Assembly: GCA_024036415.1 (NCBI GenBank)
Contig: JAMWET010006938.1
Coordinates: 776,501-840,500 of the forward strand
Length of the DNA: 64,000 bases
DNA from: Prochilodus magdalenae
Taxonomy: Eukaryota > Chordata > Actinopteri > Characiformes > Prochilodontidae
Direction: 5' to 3'
In this document: piece by piece, positions 49,785 to 62,251 of the stretch
Layout of the letters: each line of letters begins with the position of its first letter
Position numbering within the stretch: position 1 is the first letter of the stretch
Notes under the pieces: generated by a model
Seen by the model: only the letters and a program-made list of their open reading frames with translations
The model's database searches: none
Told to the model about the DNA's origin: nothing
Position numbers and translations under genes: made by a program

Positions 49785-52268
49785 TTAAGCATCATCACCA
49801 CCACACAACAAAAGGAGGGTTTTGCAATAGTCGCCAGAGGCTTCACTCTGTGAGAGAGAAACAGTAAGAGGTAAATGTTTTTAAGCCAACAGATCACCAA
49901 AGCAAACATGTGCAGCATGTCATACGATATTACATTGAGGAAAACTTGATCACTCCATTATTTATACATATCTCTATATTTGTATTCGAATTTTGTTGAA
50001 AATTTTACAACATTTGCTATTTATACATGTGCTTAAGATTATTCCTAATGACTACACAAGTAGGCCATTTATTAATTCCAGTATCACATATCTCTGATCG
50101 GCAAAATGTTACAACATTTGCTTTTATAATGTCTTGTGATTCTTGCTACACAAGTAGGCCGTTACATTCTGGCACACTTTAAGGTGCAATGAGAAATTCA
50201 AATAAAAAGGCAGCTTCACCTTCCTGAAGGTGGCCGTTGATGGGGTGACATGGAGGTTCAGATAGGAAGTTCAAATAAGAAGCCAACTTTAACCTCATTC
50301 CATCTTTCATCTGAGGAAGCACTAGATTGCTTTGGAAAGGGATAAGAGCTCACCATTGCATTATACAAGCTGGCCAAATGTGTAGAGTTGCGGGTGAAAT
50401 GTCTGGTATAAGCTTACCAGCAGTGCAATTTGGTTTATATGCTGTACATCAAGCAATAAGATTAGGTGAACTGAATCATGTAGGTCAGTGGCATGAGACA
50501 TCATCAATTATTTAAAAAAAAATTGTATTTCAGGTTTAATGAAATTCTAACTTTTCCGTTGAAACTGAATTGCCTTAACCAAGCTCTCTTTCAATATTCC
50601 CGTTCCACCTTAAATGGTGCTGCTGACATTCTGGCACCTGTAACTGCTGCTCCAAGGTGGAAGAGAAAATATGAATAAGAAACATAAATTGCGAGTTTGA
50701 GTAGAAAAATTATGAATCCAAGTTAATGAAAATTGATGTTTGAAAAACCAACCAAGCAGCGCCCTCACTATGAAACAGCGTCCATCCAACACACCTGCCT
50801 AGCTGACATAACTAGCTACATAAGTTAAAACATTCAGCTGACATGTACAAAGTCAGCTAACACAGCAGGCTTAAAAACATGAACCTGATCACCAAAACCC
50901 AATCACTACCCATGGCGGCAATATCTGTTCAGGTCCTGCCTTTAAATGTACTGAAGTAATGTTAGCCATTTGCTTTGGCACTGATGGTGTGTTTTTTGTC
51001 TTTAGATGGTTAGAAAAAACAGACTCAATCAAGGGCCCTACCATTAAATCCCTCGACTACAGCAACTTAAAGTTTCTAATAACTGTTGATCGATACTGCA
51101 CATCTGCTTGAAGGAATTTAAGCCCAGTTCTCCATACGGAATGCTTCAACTCTGGGATGTTGCTGAGTTTCCTCACAGAGACTTTAGTTTACAGATGTCC
51201 TGACATTTTCCTTTTTTATGTAAGAGCTGGAATGCAGTGTTTTCTTTTCTCCAGACTTAACCCTACATTTAAACCAAAAAGATTACAAATGATAACAGGA
51301 GCCAATGTAAAAAAGGCCTTTAGTTGTTTGGTAGATTCTATGGGTTCCTCTGTGACCTCGCAGACAGAGCAAAGACACACACAACTATTCTTAGAAAGAT
51401 ATTTCGTCTTAAAACCACTTTTGCATTTTTAATGATTAGATTTTCCTAATGTTTTCTTATTTGATATAAAGAACCTTAGAACCTCTCAAGAACATATTAA
51501 ATAAATATTGGCCAATGAGGCCTATTAACTCCAAGTCCTCCTTCAAAGTAACTGCTAATCCTAGGTTCACATATTTTGCCACTCACAGATCTGTAATATT
51601 TTTCAATTTCCAACTCAATGACCAAGGGTTTGCACATTTTAAAGCACCGCTGTATGTGTGGGTGTGTGTGAGCATGCATGACCAAATAACAAGTGTGTGT
51701 CTTGGTGAAGAATGCATAAGTACCTGAATCATTTTGTGTAGAGAAGTTGCAAACAATTTCCTAAATTCTGCACGTATATCTAGCAAGTCAATTTCACTGC
51801 GAGAGACCATGATCCTTATCAGGGTTGCGTCATCAGTGCCAGCACCCTGCAGAAATGGGAGATATTTACATGTATTTACAGATATTTATAAATATATATA
51901 TATATATATATATATCAGTAGCACTCAGTATGACGTTATGTTACAACAAACAATTCAGTAATGTAGATAACTTAACAATATCATCAGTATTTTCTTTATT
52001 GTGCGTAATTGTCTTGAGTCATGTCATGAGGCTTTCGCAGCCTGTTATATGTAATTATAAATACTATACAGAAAAGGCCTGTCATTTATTCTGCACCTTC
52101 ACCAGTAGATCTACTATTATTAATCAACATTTTTGATACTTTTACCTTCATGGATTTACACAGGCACTCAGCGAAATAGGCAGGAACGTTTCTGGCACAT
52201 TTTACTGAGAGTGTGAGAGGGGGAGGGAGAGGGAGAGGGAGAGGGAGAGGGAGAGTGAGAGTGAGAGT

Positions 52269-52344
<76 letters not shown>

Positions 52345-55300
52345 TTTCAGAATACCAAATTGACCTGTTTTCCAGTAAATATGTTTGAAAATGCATCTTA
52401 CCCACTGCCAGCAGTACTTCTGTCAGTCCTCCAGAAGTTTCTTTCTGTATGCTCTCCTCTATCTGATATCCAGACAGTTTCATATATGCATCAAACACTG
52501 CAAACAAAGTAGATAAAGTAGAGAGTATGGGGCCGATGTAAAAAGCTGACTGCAGGCTGCTCAGTTACTCTACAAGTGAGACTTCTAGCAGTCACTTATG
52601 TTCATCTTATATCAGAATCAGAATCTCTTTATTTCACCAAGCATGTTACACATACAAGGAATTTGTCTTGATGAGAGCAACACGTATGACAAGTAACAAA
52701 AACAAGTAACAAAAAACACAGAACGCAGATTATTTACAGTATTAAATGCATGCAATAGCAACATCATACACTGCACATAGAGTATGCTACCAGTTACAAA
52801 TGTTCCATCCCCATCAGCCCTTATAGGAAGAAGAATACAAAACTTCATATTCATTGTGATGATGGATCGTCAACACTAACATCTGTAGATATTAAGGTAT
52901 AATTAAATTACCTCTTCTAAGGTGCTCAGCACTGCGGTTCCCCAGAATAGTGATGAACTGATTTTCATCCGTACCAAACTTCTTTTCTCCCGCATCAAAG
53001 AGAGCCTGCACACAAGAAAAATACATTTCATGACATTTATAAAACTTAGTTAAGAGATTATTTCACGAAAGCCTCAAAGACCACATATAATTTTAGTCTA
53101 TAAAGTCGAATCTTAAAGTCCACCCTTTGCCATTATTAAATACCTGAGTGTTTGTTTAGGTTAGGTTAGGTTAATTAGGTTAAATTTGTTCTTACAGTTG
53201 TCAACTAACCAACAATATTTAACCCTGACTGCAAATTACATTTATTAGAAAATTTTTTTAGAAAAACTTTTACCTGTGTGCAATGAACCAATTCAGTTAA
53301 AGCAGTTTAAATAGCTCAACACAGCTAATATAACAAGTGGTTTCTCCAAATTCAACATGAAACAGTAGTTTTATGATGACTGCGGTCTTAGAATGTTTTA
53401 GCCCCTTAATTACAAATTTTTGCAGTAACACTGCCTCTGGAAACACTGCCTTTGCTATCTTTTTGTATGAGACAACACCTGATTTGCAAATGTGTGGTTT
53501 TGTGAGGGATTCTTTTAAGGGGGTTGAATAATTCTGAGACCACAGTAGTAATTAAAAGTGGCATGTAGTGTTGAATTTGGAGAAACCACTTATTATGTTA
53601 GATGTTGGGATCTATTTGAATTGTTCTTTTTTTGATCATTATTTTGCCTGCAACTGTATTGTTCTGCATACCAAAAAATAAAACGACATGAGAACATGTA
53701 TACCTGAGCATCACTCTGGACGGTGGCTTCTTGTACACCCTGCTGTCTGTTTGCCTACAACCAAAACAGCTCTTGTTATTGTTAACATTATTAAACACCC
53801 AAACACACAAGAAACTATTAACTTGCCCAATCATATTAAGCAATGAGCAGACCAGTAAAATCACACCCACTGTCTATTTTATTTGACACAATTAGCTTTT
53901 ACTCACTGGGCACTTTATATGCTCCATATACACTAAATTGCCAAAAGTGTTCATTCCCCCATCCAAATCATATTATATTCAGGTGTTCCAATCACTTCCA
54001 TGGCCACAGGTGCAAAAAGCCAAGCACCTAGTCATGCACACCGCGTCTAAACACAGTAGTGAAAGAACGGGTTGTTCTCAAGGGCTCAGTGAATTCCAGC
54101 CTGGTCTTGTGATAGGATGCCACCTCTGCAACAAATCCGTGAAATTTCCTCATTACTAAATATCCACAGTCAACTGTCAGTGGGATTATAAAGTGGAAGT
54201 GATTCCGGAATGATCACCAACTCTCTCTAGAATCAAGCGCAGCCGCATCCAAGCCTTACGTCACCAAGCGCCATGCAAAGCGGCGAATGCAGTAGTATAA
54301 AGCGATGTCACTAAAACCTAGAGCAGTGGAGACCTAGGGTGTTCCCTGGAGTGACCAATCACGCTTCTCCATCTGGCAATCCGATGGTCGAGTCTGGGTT
54401 TGGTGGTTGCCAGGGATTATGGTGTGGGGTTGTTTTTCAGGAGTTAGTTCCAGTGAAAGGAACACAATGCTTAAGCATAGCAAAAGATATTGGACAATTT
54501 CATGCTCCTAACATTGTGGAAGTTTAGGGATGGCTGCTTCCTTTTCCAACATGACAGCACACCAGTGCACAAAGCAAGGCCCATAAAGACACGGATGAGC
54601 AAGTTTGGTGTGGAAGAACTTGACAGGCCTGCACAGAGTTCTGAACCCGATAGAACACCTTTGGGATGAATAAGAGCAGAAAATGCGAGCAAGGCCAATT
54701 CTTGTCCAACATCAGTGTCTGACCCCACAAATGCGCTTCTAGAAGAATGGTCAGAAATGCCTATTTACACATTGCTAAACCTTGTGGAAAGCCTTACCAG
54801 AAGAGTTGAAGCTGTTATAGCTTCATTAGATCAAACCCTATGGATTAGAATGGGATGTCACTCAAATTCATATGCATGTGATAGCAGACGATAGCAGATA
54901 GCAAATACTTTTGGCAATATGGTGTACTTTACTGCTCCATTATATACAAAGACACACAGGAGCCCTTCAGTGGTCATAACAGACTTAACCACCTCTCACA
55001 TTCTCATCCAAGTTTTTATATTCACTGCCAGGAGTTTGGAATGGTCCACTATCCAAAAATTATTGAGAGTGGTTCTATGGTCAAAGGCTAAACGCTGATG
55101 GACAGCTAAAAATGGTCAAGAATTAAAAAAAAAAGCTACAGCCTTAACATCAGATTAGCAAACTGGAGCAACAACATGAATGGTCCTTAAAAAGTTGCCC
55201 AGGGAGTGTTGACATACATATTACAAGGTAACTGTGAGTAACTATGACAGCTATTCAAGGTATTCAAGGTGATTGACAACTTACCTGTAGCAAAACAACC

Positions 55301-58300
55301 AGCATCTCTTTAAAGTTGCCTGTGGTGTCAGCAGTTACATCAGCCTCCAGTTTATGACCAAACTCTATAAAATACACCTTCATAATTATCAGCAGCAGTT
55401 GCAACTAATGCATGTGTTCACCCTCAATTACCAACTTCTCCATCATTCCCAAATCAATAACACAAATAACTGTAACATGACATCACAAAAAAAAAAAAAA
55501 TTCAAAAGGCTCTTACCCTCTTTGTAGGTCTTTATAATTTCTCGAATCTCGTTTGGAGTTCTTGATGCCAGGATCTCAATCAAAACCTTCTCATCAGTGC
55601 CCGCCCCCTACAAAAAAAAAAAAAAGACAACAAGCAAGGTGTTAGGTTGTGTGTATTTAGTGAGCACCAAATGTGACAGACTGACTAAATACATAAAAAT
55701 GTGTGACACTGTGGGGTTGTTCTTCTCTGATCTTCTCATCTGATGACAGATTAAGAAATTTGTAACAATTCACTTTTTTCAGAAGTGTCCCAGATACAGA
55801 TGCATAGCTTTGGAGGACCAACTGTGTGAACAAATTTACTACAGTGCTACACTTCTAGTTATATAACAAAAAGATAGAACCCTGTCAATTGGGTGAAGCA
55901 GCGAAACCAAACAGAGTACTGTACATTTTTTAGTGATCCCCAAGCATTTTGACTTTAAGGGGGTCCAAGAGGTCAATTAGGAAGTCCCGGACCCCAAGGG
56001 CCCCCTGTATTTTGCACCACAATGCTATAAAACGAGCTTTGGCATCTGTTTGATCAGATTCCTAGACTGTGTGCATGAGTACCTTAATGGCATCCCTTAG
56101 CGACGTTGCGTCAAACATCACAGGTGTAGCCAGCAGCGCCACAATCAGACTTTCGAACTTCCCTCCCAGCTCTGACTTCAGATCATTCACCAAGTCCTAA
56201 CAGAGAGAAAGAGATACTCTTACATCATATAACATATGCAGACTGCCTCTATTAGTACAGAAATTCATAAAATTAGGAAGGAGGAGTGGAACAACGAGGA
56301 AAAAGCAAACACGATGAACATCTGTTTAAGCCCCATTGTTACCTTTCCATGCAGGGTCTTGTAAGCAGCCTTGATCTCCTGGCGCTGAGCATTGTTGCGA
56401 CTAGTCAGCAACTTCAGGATGGTTGCCTCATCAGTGCCTGAACAGATGATAAGAAAAATAATGTCTCTTTCTTTACTCTTTGTATTGAATTTGGGCAAAT
56501 CAAAAGAGGATGCCAACTGAAAGCCATATTAAATGTCCAGGCCAGCACAAACTACACTACATATTCTGGCCCTAAAAAGTATTTGGACTTTGGACACTCC
56601 AGTGACATTTCAGGAGGGCACCAATGGCATGGTTATCCAAGGCTGCGGGATGACCCTCCAGCACAGCTGAGCAGCATTCTCACCTGGCCCCTATGTCACT
56701 GTAGATAAGTAAGTAGAGTGCCCAAGGGAGAGCCGCTGCCGTTGCTACCTGCTAACCTTAGGAACCGTAACCGTACTAAGCCAGTGGGCCCTGAGGAGAT
56801 ACCTATGCTTCTGTGGCCTCAGGGAGGGAAGACTGGCAAAATGCACAGCACCGCAATTATGTGTTTACTGTGTAGTGTGCTTTTCAGGAGAACCAGCTGA
56901 TGTATTTATTTAAAGAGTCTGGAGCTATTTTTGTTATTGCTATGTCAGTGAGCATAATTTTGTTGATTTATACGGTCATAAACACGGGGGTGTACAAAGA
57001 TGTTTAGGATGCAAACCTGCAGAAGCATATTGATCTGAAACATATAGAACCTTTTGAAACCTTTTGGAATGGTCTGTTTAAAATAAATGCCACATAGTGT
57101 TCTTGGTTTCTAACACACTGCTCATACTTTTAAGTTTGGCACAAAATGGTCCAAATACTTTTGAGGCAATCATATATTCATATTTCTATTGAGAACCAGT
57201 AATTATTTCAATGGAAAAGGATATGCAGCTCCTGCATGTCAATCCTTTCACTACCTTAATATTTATTAATCTTAAATGTTAGCTAGTTATTGAATTAGCA
57301 GCATTTGGAATACAAAAATATATGTCCGAATGCCAGTTTAGGTATTTAAAATGAAAAAATGAAAACATATGGGTTCATAAAACATACACAGTCCTGTAAT
57401 CCAGCAGACAACTTTCAATTTCATATTGCAGCACCTTTGAAAGTAGAACAATATAATTTACTTAATTTCTGTGTCTAAGCTCCCCTGACCTAATTTCCCA
57501 GTCATGTTTTGATTGGTTGACAGCTATAGATTGGAAAATCCCCTAAACATTTCCAAAATGAAATGTGTGCTATGACTAACCCAGTCCTTTCATGGCCTTG
57601 AAAAGAGTCTCCGCATCATGATTGGCATTGAATCCACTCTGGCCTTTCACAGTTCCTCTTCCGGCCTGAAATGACATGAAGCAAATTATTTCCTCTTCTG
57701 CTCATTCAATATAGAATGGTAGTTCTCAATCTGAGACTTTTTGGCTTTAATACATCTGATTCAGGTTAGAGATGCTGATTTGTTCATCAGGTGTGATACC
57801 AAAATTAGTTGTATAAGTATGAAAGTAAACAATTAAATAAAACAGACATATGTTTAAGTTACATAATTTTGTTGATTTTCAGAGGAAATTGTGAAAATAT
57901 GTTACACAACTCATAAGAACTTCTATCTATTCACTGAACATCCTGGACAAAAATAAAACCTAAAATATTAAAGGCACCATAACTTTTAGACAGGCCACAA
58001 TATATGTTTTGTTTCTTTTATTCCTAGTTTAGACAAGAAAACTGATTTACTAAATAAATTATTTTGGGACAACCTCTAGTTCTGGTCATTGGCTGAAAAA
58101 AAACCAAAATAACATTAATTATAATAAAACCGAAAATATAAAGGGCAGCACAAATATTGTATGTTAAACATAACATAACATTGTGTGTTAAATTTAGTAA
58201 ATAAGCTATACCTGTGCATTCAAATATTTTTCATACAACCATATGTAAATGACAAGCATTGGAAACTGCCATCAGAAATGCAGAATGCAGTCTCCAGGAT

Positions 58301-59795
58301 TTAGTTGGTGTTTGCTTGAATACCAAAAGTAAGATTGAATCTAATGCCCACGCTGTGTAAGAGAAGAATTCTAATGAGATTACTGCAGGGTTAAGCAGGG
58401 TAGAATGTGAAGAAGTGTGCATTGTCCAAGTCTAAAAAATCTTGGCTGCTGTATTATGTATGGAGAATGAGTTAAAGCTGGAGTCCAAATCTTAGCACAA
58501 ACAACAGAGATATAACTGAAGAGATCTAAAATCATGTCCTGCAGATTCTCAAAGAAATGCGCAAGATGAAGCAAGACAATTCAAACTGAGGAAACACACA
58601 CCAGCATGTCGTCACTGCACGACAAAACCTTGTATCTCTGAAATGCACGGACCTCTACAGGCTAGACAACTGCGCCCTGACTGCTATTAGGTATGGGGAT
58701 GAACACATTGTCATGCTGGTGCAGTGGGTAGTTTTATACAGACTGTAGTCCACCGGAATTCTGCATGCATTGTTAACACCCTTTTGCCTTGTTCTTTAAT
58801 AGTCAGTACTCACACAGAATCACCACAGAGCAGGTATTAGGTGGGTGGTGGATCATTCTGCAGTGACACTGACGTGGTGGTGGTGGTGTGTTAGTGTGTG
58901 TTGTGCTGGTGTAAGGGGATCAGACGCAGCAGTGCTGCTGGAGTTTTTAAACACCTCAGTGTCACTGCTGGACTAAGAATCATCCACCAACCAAAACGTG
59001 CAGTGTGGCCAACACAAACTGTGCCGCAACAGATTTGACCCATCAGTGCTATATATCATTTTATTGTCAATGGAACAGTTTTTAACTCAAAGACATGACA
59101 TCAGTGACTCATGTATATCTGCATTCCTTTAGACTGATCTATCATCCTTTTGTTTTCCACATATCTACCTACACAGATTTCACAAACCCACAAACAAGCA
59201 GGGACCAACTATTACTATGAAGTTTGTCTCTGAAGTCGGAGAGATGGAAGTGATGCCTGAATGAGAGACAGACAGGATCCACCCCTTAAGGAGCCTGCCC
59301 ACATCCATGAGTCATCTGCATGCTCAGACAGTGTGAAAAAAAAAACTCCCCTCCCCCCTGCACTACACCAGTCTCCATAATCTCAAGCATCTGTCTAGCC
59401 AACTTTCCCCCAAACTACAAAACTGGGACATTTAAAGAAGCATTTCAGATTAAATTACAGCTCAGTGAATCAGTGAGAGTGATTAATGATCATTGATTAA
59501 ACTCTCAAACAGCTATTTTAGCCTAAAATCATAATCCCACCTTTTTAGTAATTGAGGGCCAGCAGCCATAATATGTAACACTAGCAGTGCCAGTGGGACT
59601 GTAGAAATTAGGCTAACCCTGTCAGCACACAGGGTTATTTCAACACGTCTTTATGCTATTGATGTGATAAACTGTGACTTTTAAATACATCAATCTGTAT
59701 GTGACACATGGTACATACATTGAGCTGCTTGACTGAAATTAGTAACTCAAGCATAACAAACTATACTTGAAAATACTCTACAGCTCACTTACCAT
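49785..59795 (-). CDS. anxa5: Annexin A5, tandem copy 2 (upstream copy)
   Basis: Complete: twelve coding exons, 317 aa. Exons, from the start codon: 59,793-59,795; 57,581-57,665; 56,343-56,437; 56,083-56,196; 55,517-55,607; 55,285-55,364; 53,704-53,754; 52,912-53,005; 52,402-52,497; 52,146-52,204; 51,724-51,846; 49,785-49,847. Every length equals that of copy 1 and all splice sites are GT-AG, so the copies arose by tandem duplication and both look functional. Four annexin repeats are kept. Ca2+-site changes: repeat II has ADTTG (141-145) instead of GDTSG, and repeat IV has SEASG (298-302) instead of GDTSG. The acidic ligand is kept as Asp in the first and becomes Glu in the second. Cys305 is new. 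Counted by eye, exon identity to copy 1 ranges from about 76% (exon 55,285-55,364) to about 93% (exon 57,581-57,665). Confidence 0.94.
51892..51915. repeat. (TA)n microsatellite
   Basis: About twelve TA units in an intron of anxa5 copy 2. Confidence 0.8.
52207..52342. repeat. GA-rich microsatellite abutting an anxa5 acceptor
   Basis: Composite repeat of GAGGGA, GAGTGA and GA units. On the gene strand it is a >130-base CT tract ending at the acceptor CTCTCAG before the exon 52,146-52,204 of copy 2. Copy 1 has only an ordinary short tract at the equivalent place. Confidence 0.9.
52608..52720. repeat. Probable interspersed repeat in a copy-2 intron
   Basis: ATCAGAATCTCTTTATTTCA and CACATACAAGGAATTTGTCT resemble a very common fish retroelement terminus, from memory. 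Class not determined. Confidence 0.4.
53325..53601. mobile_element. 277-bp MITE in an anxa5 copy-2 intron
   Basis: Left CTAATATAACAAGTGGTTTC continuing TCCAAATTCAACA is the reverse complement of the right end (53,569-53,601), with two differences over 33 bases. No ORF. The family and target duplication are not determined. It is absent from the matching intron of copy 1. Confidence 0.75.
53929..54926 (+). mobile_element. Tc1/mariner relic, ~1.0 kb
   Basis: Both termini survive: left TACACTAAATTGCCAAAAGT, right ACTTTTGGCAATATGGTGTA, flanked by TA. The transposase is recognisable on the + strand but riddled with stops and deletions (blocks near AATCACGCTTCTCCATCTGG, GATTATGGTGTGGGGTTG and ACCCGATAGAACACCTTTGG). 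It is about 0.6 kb shorter than an intact element of this kind. It lies in an intron of anxa5 copy 2 and is opposite to that gene. Confidence 0.8.
58715..59010 (+). repeat. Dispersed repeat family R1 copy
   Basis: Best-preserved copy: CCACAGAGCAGGTATTAG, a TGG-rich stretch, GGGGATCAGACGCAGCAGTG and TGCTGGAGTTTTTAAACACC. Sits in intron 2 of anxa5 copy 2. Confidence 0.6.
59280..59595 (-). other. Intron-2 block conserved with copy 1
   Basis: Counterpart of 44,155-44,510. See that entry for shared runs. It lies about 200-500 bases upstream of the ATG exon's donor in both genes, i.e. inside the intron that follows the start codon. Confidence 0.6.
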
Positions 59796-59829
59796 TGTAA
59801 CTTCAGACTGGTCCACAGTTCAACAAACC
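59796..59829 (-). other. 5' UTR part of anxa5 copy 2 exon 2
   Basis: From acceptor TTGCAAAG (59,830-59,831 on the gene strand) to the ATG at the exon's end, followed by GTAAGT. Acceptor choice is inferred. Confidence 0.45.
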
Positions 59830-60344
59830 CTTTGCAATGAACAGACAGATATACACAAAATTAGAAAAAATGTTTTAAAACATTTTAAACACAGATTTGA
59901 AACACAGATTGTTTGAAACACTGGGCATGTATTAACCCTGCTGAAAAAAAAAAACATCACAGAAACCACTAAACTGGTGATGTCCAATAATCAGTTCTGT
60001 GATGGCCTGATTTCACAGTGTAAAGGATTCCAGTGGTTTAACAGGTCTCCTCTGACAGATTCCGGTAGATTACATTGGACGTTTTCCTAATTGGATCTAT
60101 CAGTCTCCCACTAGTGCTCTCTAATAAAAAACGCTTAGCCAATTCCCATTAGAAAGCAAAACCATCAAGTTTGAGCCCTAATTGTCCTAATGGTCTTTCT
60201 GTATCAGCAAGGAAAATAAGTTTATCACTCTAACTCTAGAAGCCCAATGTTTATCCTCAGGTAGGTTAAGGTCTTACACGCAGAATGTGTCATGTTAGTT
60301 AAGCTAAGTTCTGAATAGAAGAGAAAGTCCTGAAAGTGACTTAC

Positions 60345-60440
60345 CAACAAGCACAGCAGCTGCAGACTGCAGGTGAGGTGGAATGAGGAAAAGAGGAGGA
60401 ACAAATTAACAAGAGCCGCACCCTGGAAACACCTACAACG
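60345..60440 (-). promoter_or_regulatory. Non-coding exon 1 and promoter of anxa5 copy 2
   Basis: Donor GTTG/GTAAGT ends exon 1 at 60,345. The exon shares AGTCTGCAGCTGCTG with copy 1. The block at 60,407-60,437 (CAAGAGCCGCACCCTGG) matches 45,162-45,193. No TATA box seen. Confidence 0.5.
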
Positions 60441-62250
60441 CCTACATGTGTGATGGGGTTTTCTAGAACTCAGTTGAGGAGTTGAGGTTCCAGCTGATAA
60501 TTAAAATCAAACCTCCCCTATAAGCACTTTACAGGTAATATTCAGTGATAGAAGGGATGGTTGGCCTTTGCAGTGGTGCTGGAAAATCACTCAAAATCAA
60601 TCAGTTTCCTGCCTATGCTGTAATTTGTATTTTTGTAGAAAGCAAGCAGCATAGACAAGCAACTACAGAGAACTTTAACTTTAAAAGCCAATTGAAATGT
60701 TATATTCACATATTTTATATCCTAACATATCCTAGACAATCAGGTATTAAGGCCGTCAATAACTGAAGTCTTTGTCTACACCAACATGGCATAGCTTAAA
60801 AAACAAAACAAAAAAAAACCTGTGCTAAACGTTATTTATTTGTTTTAAAGGTGGCCTGACATTGCTTATTAAGAAGCAACTTTTATATTAAATGTTTGTC
60901 CAAAGCAAACTTAAAAATATGTGTGGTGGTTTCCGAGGTTCATTGTAACAGTTAAGCAAACATTTTTTACTGGAAATACCAGTTTTTGAAGACAATTCAC
61001 AAATGTGCTTGAGCATGTGCAGATCATCCGGTTTGCCCAGTTTTTTTTCCCTGAGATACCAGTCTACACAGTTTAGTTCTGAATGCAATCCAACACTGGT
61101 GATCCAACTTGTCAGGCTTGTCTTTGGAAGCATTGCAGGAGTGTTACACCCATTTGGTTAGATTAAGGCTGAGAACAACATTCCGGGTGGGGTGCCTGCA
61201 TGAATAGCTGTTTTTGTAGATCATTGCAATGTGGAGTGAACACATTGTGTTGCATGGCAGGTTTAGACAGTGAACACACTCATGAAACTCATTCAGTCAC
61301 TGGTGCCATGTTGTTAAACCCATATTTAGCACTCCAGGTCTACGCTGGGTTTTCAATGGGAAATATGAATGAGTTTTACAAAAACATTGACGTCCCGTGG
61401 TGAATATATATGTTCAGAACCCGTATGTTTTGTTCTATGTTCTTTTTTTCATTAGTGTATCACTGGAACCTCAGTTATGAGGTCGTTAAAATTCCTATAT
61501 ACAAGCTAAAGCTACTGCGCACAAAATTGACGTCATTAGATTGACAACCTAACTGCCAGAGTAAACTGTCATTTACAGAATGAGGGCACATAAAAAGTTG
61601 CTTGTTAAGTAATGCATGATTGCTTATAATGAAGCAATCTGTTTCTCATTTGATCCTCACTCAACCCCACAGATCTTTTCCCTCTGTTCATATCTCACTT
61701 ACATCGCTTCACAAGCTCCTGCACACAGGCTAATTCAGGAAGGACCCTGCTTATAGTCACTATTGACCCCCTGATAAACTAATTTAGATTGCCAAAACAT
61801 CCTAATTATTCTTCTAATGATGAAACATTTTCCTATAAAGACATTTGCCAACTTCTTGTTTGGGCTTTTTCATTTTAAGTTTTACCTTCTGGCTCCTATT
61901 GCATTCAATAACTCAGTTTAAGGTGGAATGGGAAAATAAATTTTATTTTTGGCAGGTTGGGAACATTAACAAAGTTATTTTGCTGTTTCATAGAATGCCA
62001 ATGAGCCAGTATTGTTTCGTCCTGTTTGCTAATGTTTCTGAAATCTTTTGTGACTAGTGCCCGAATTTAAAATAGAAGCTGACTTCCCTTCATGTAGCTC
62101 AACTCCCAATGACCTCATAAATTGGAGAGCCAATGATATTTAGGAGAAAAAAGTACACAGAACAAAACCTCTGGGATTCTAAACATATTTATTTACTAAA
62201 TGGTGAGTGTCATGTTTTTCTCCATTCATTAGACCTGCAGTGCCAAATAT
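60441..62250. other. Spacer upstream of anxa5 copy 2
   Basis: No gene recognised. ORFs of up to ~80 codons have no resemblance to known families. Confidence 0.4.
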
Positions 62251-62251
62251 A

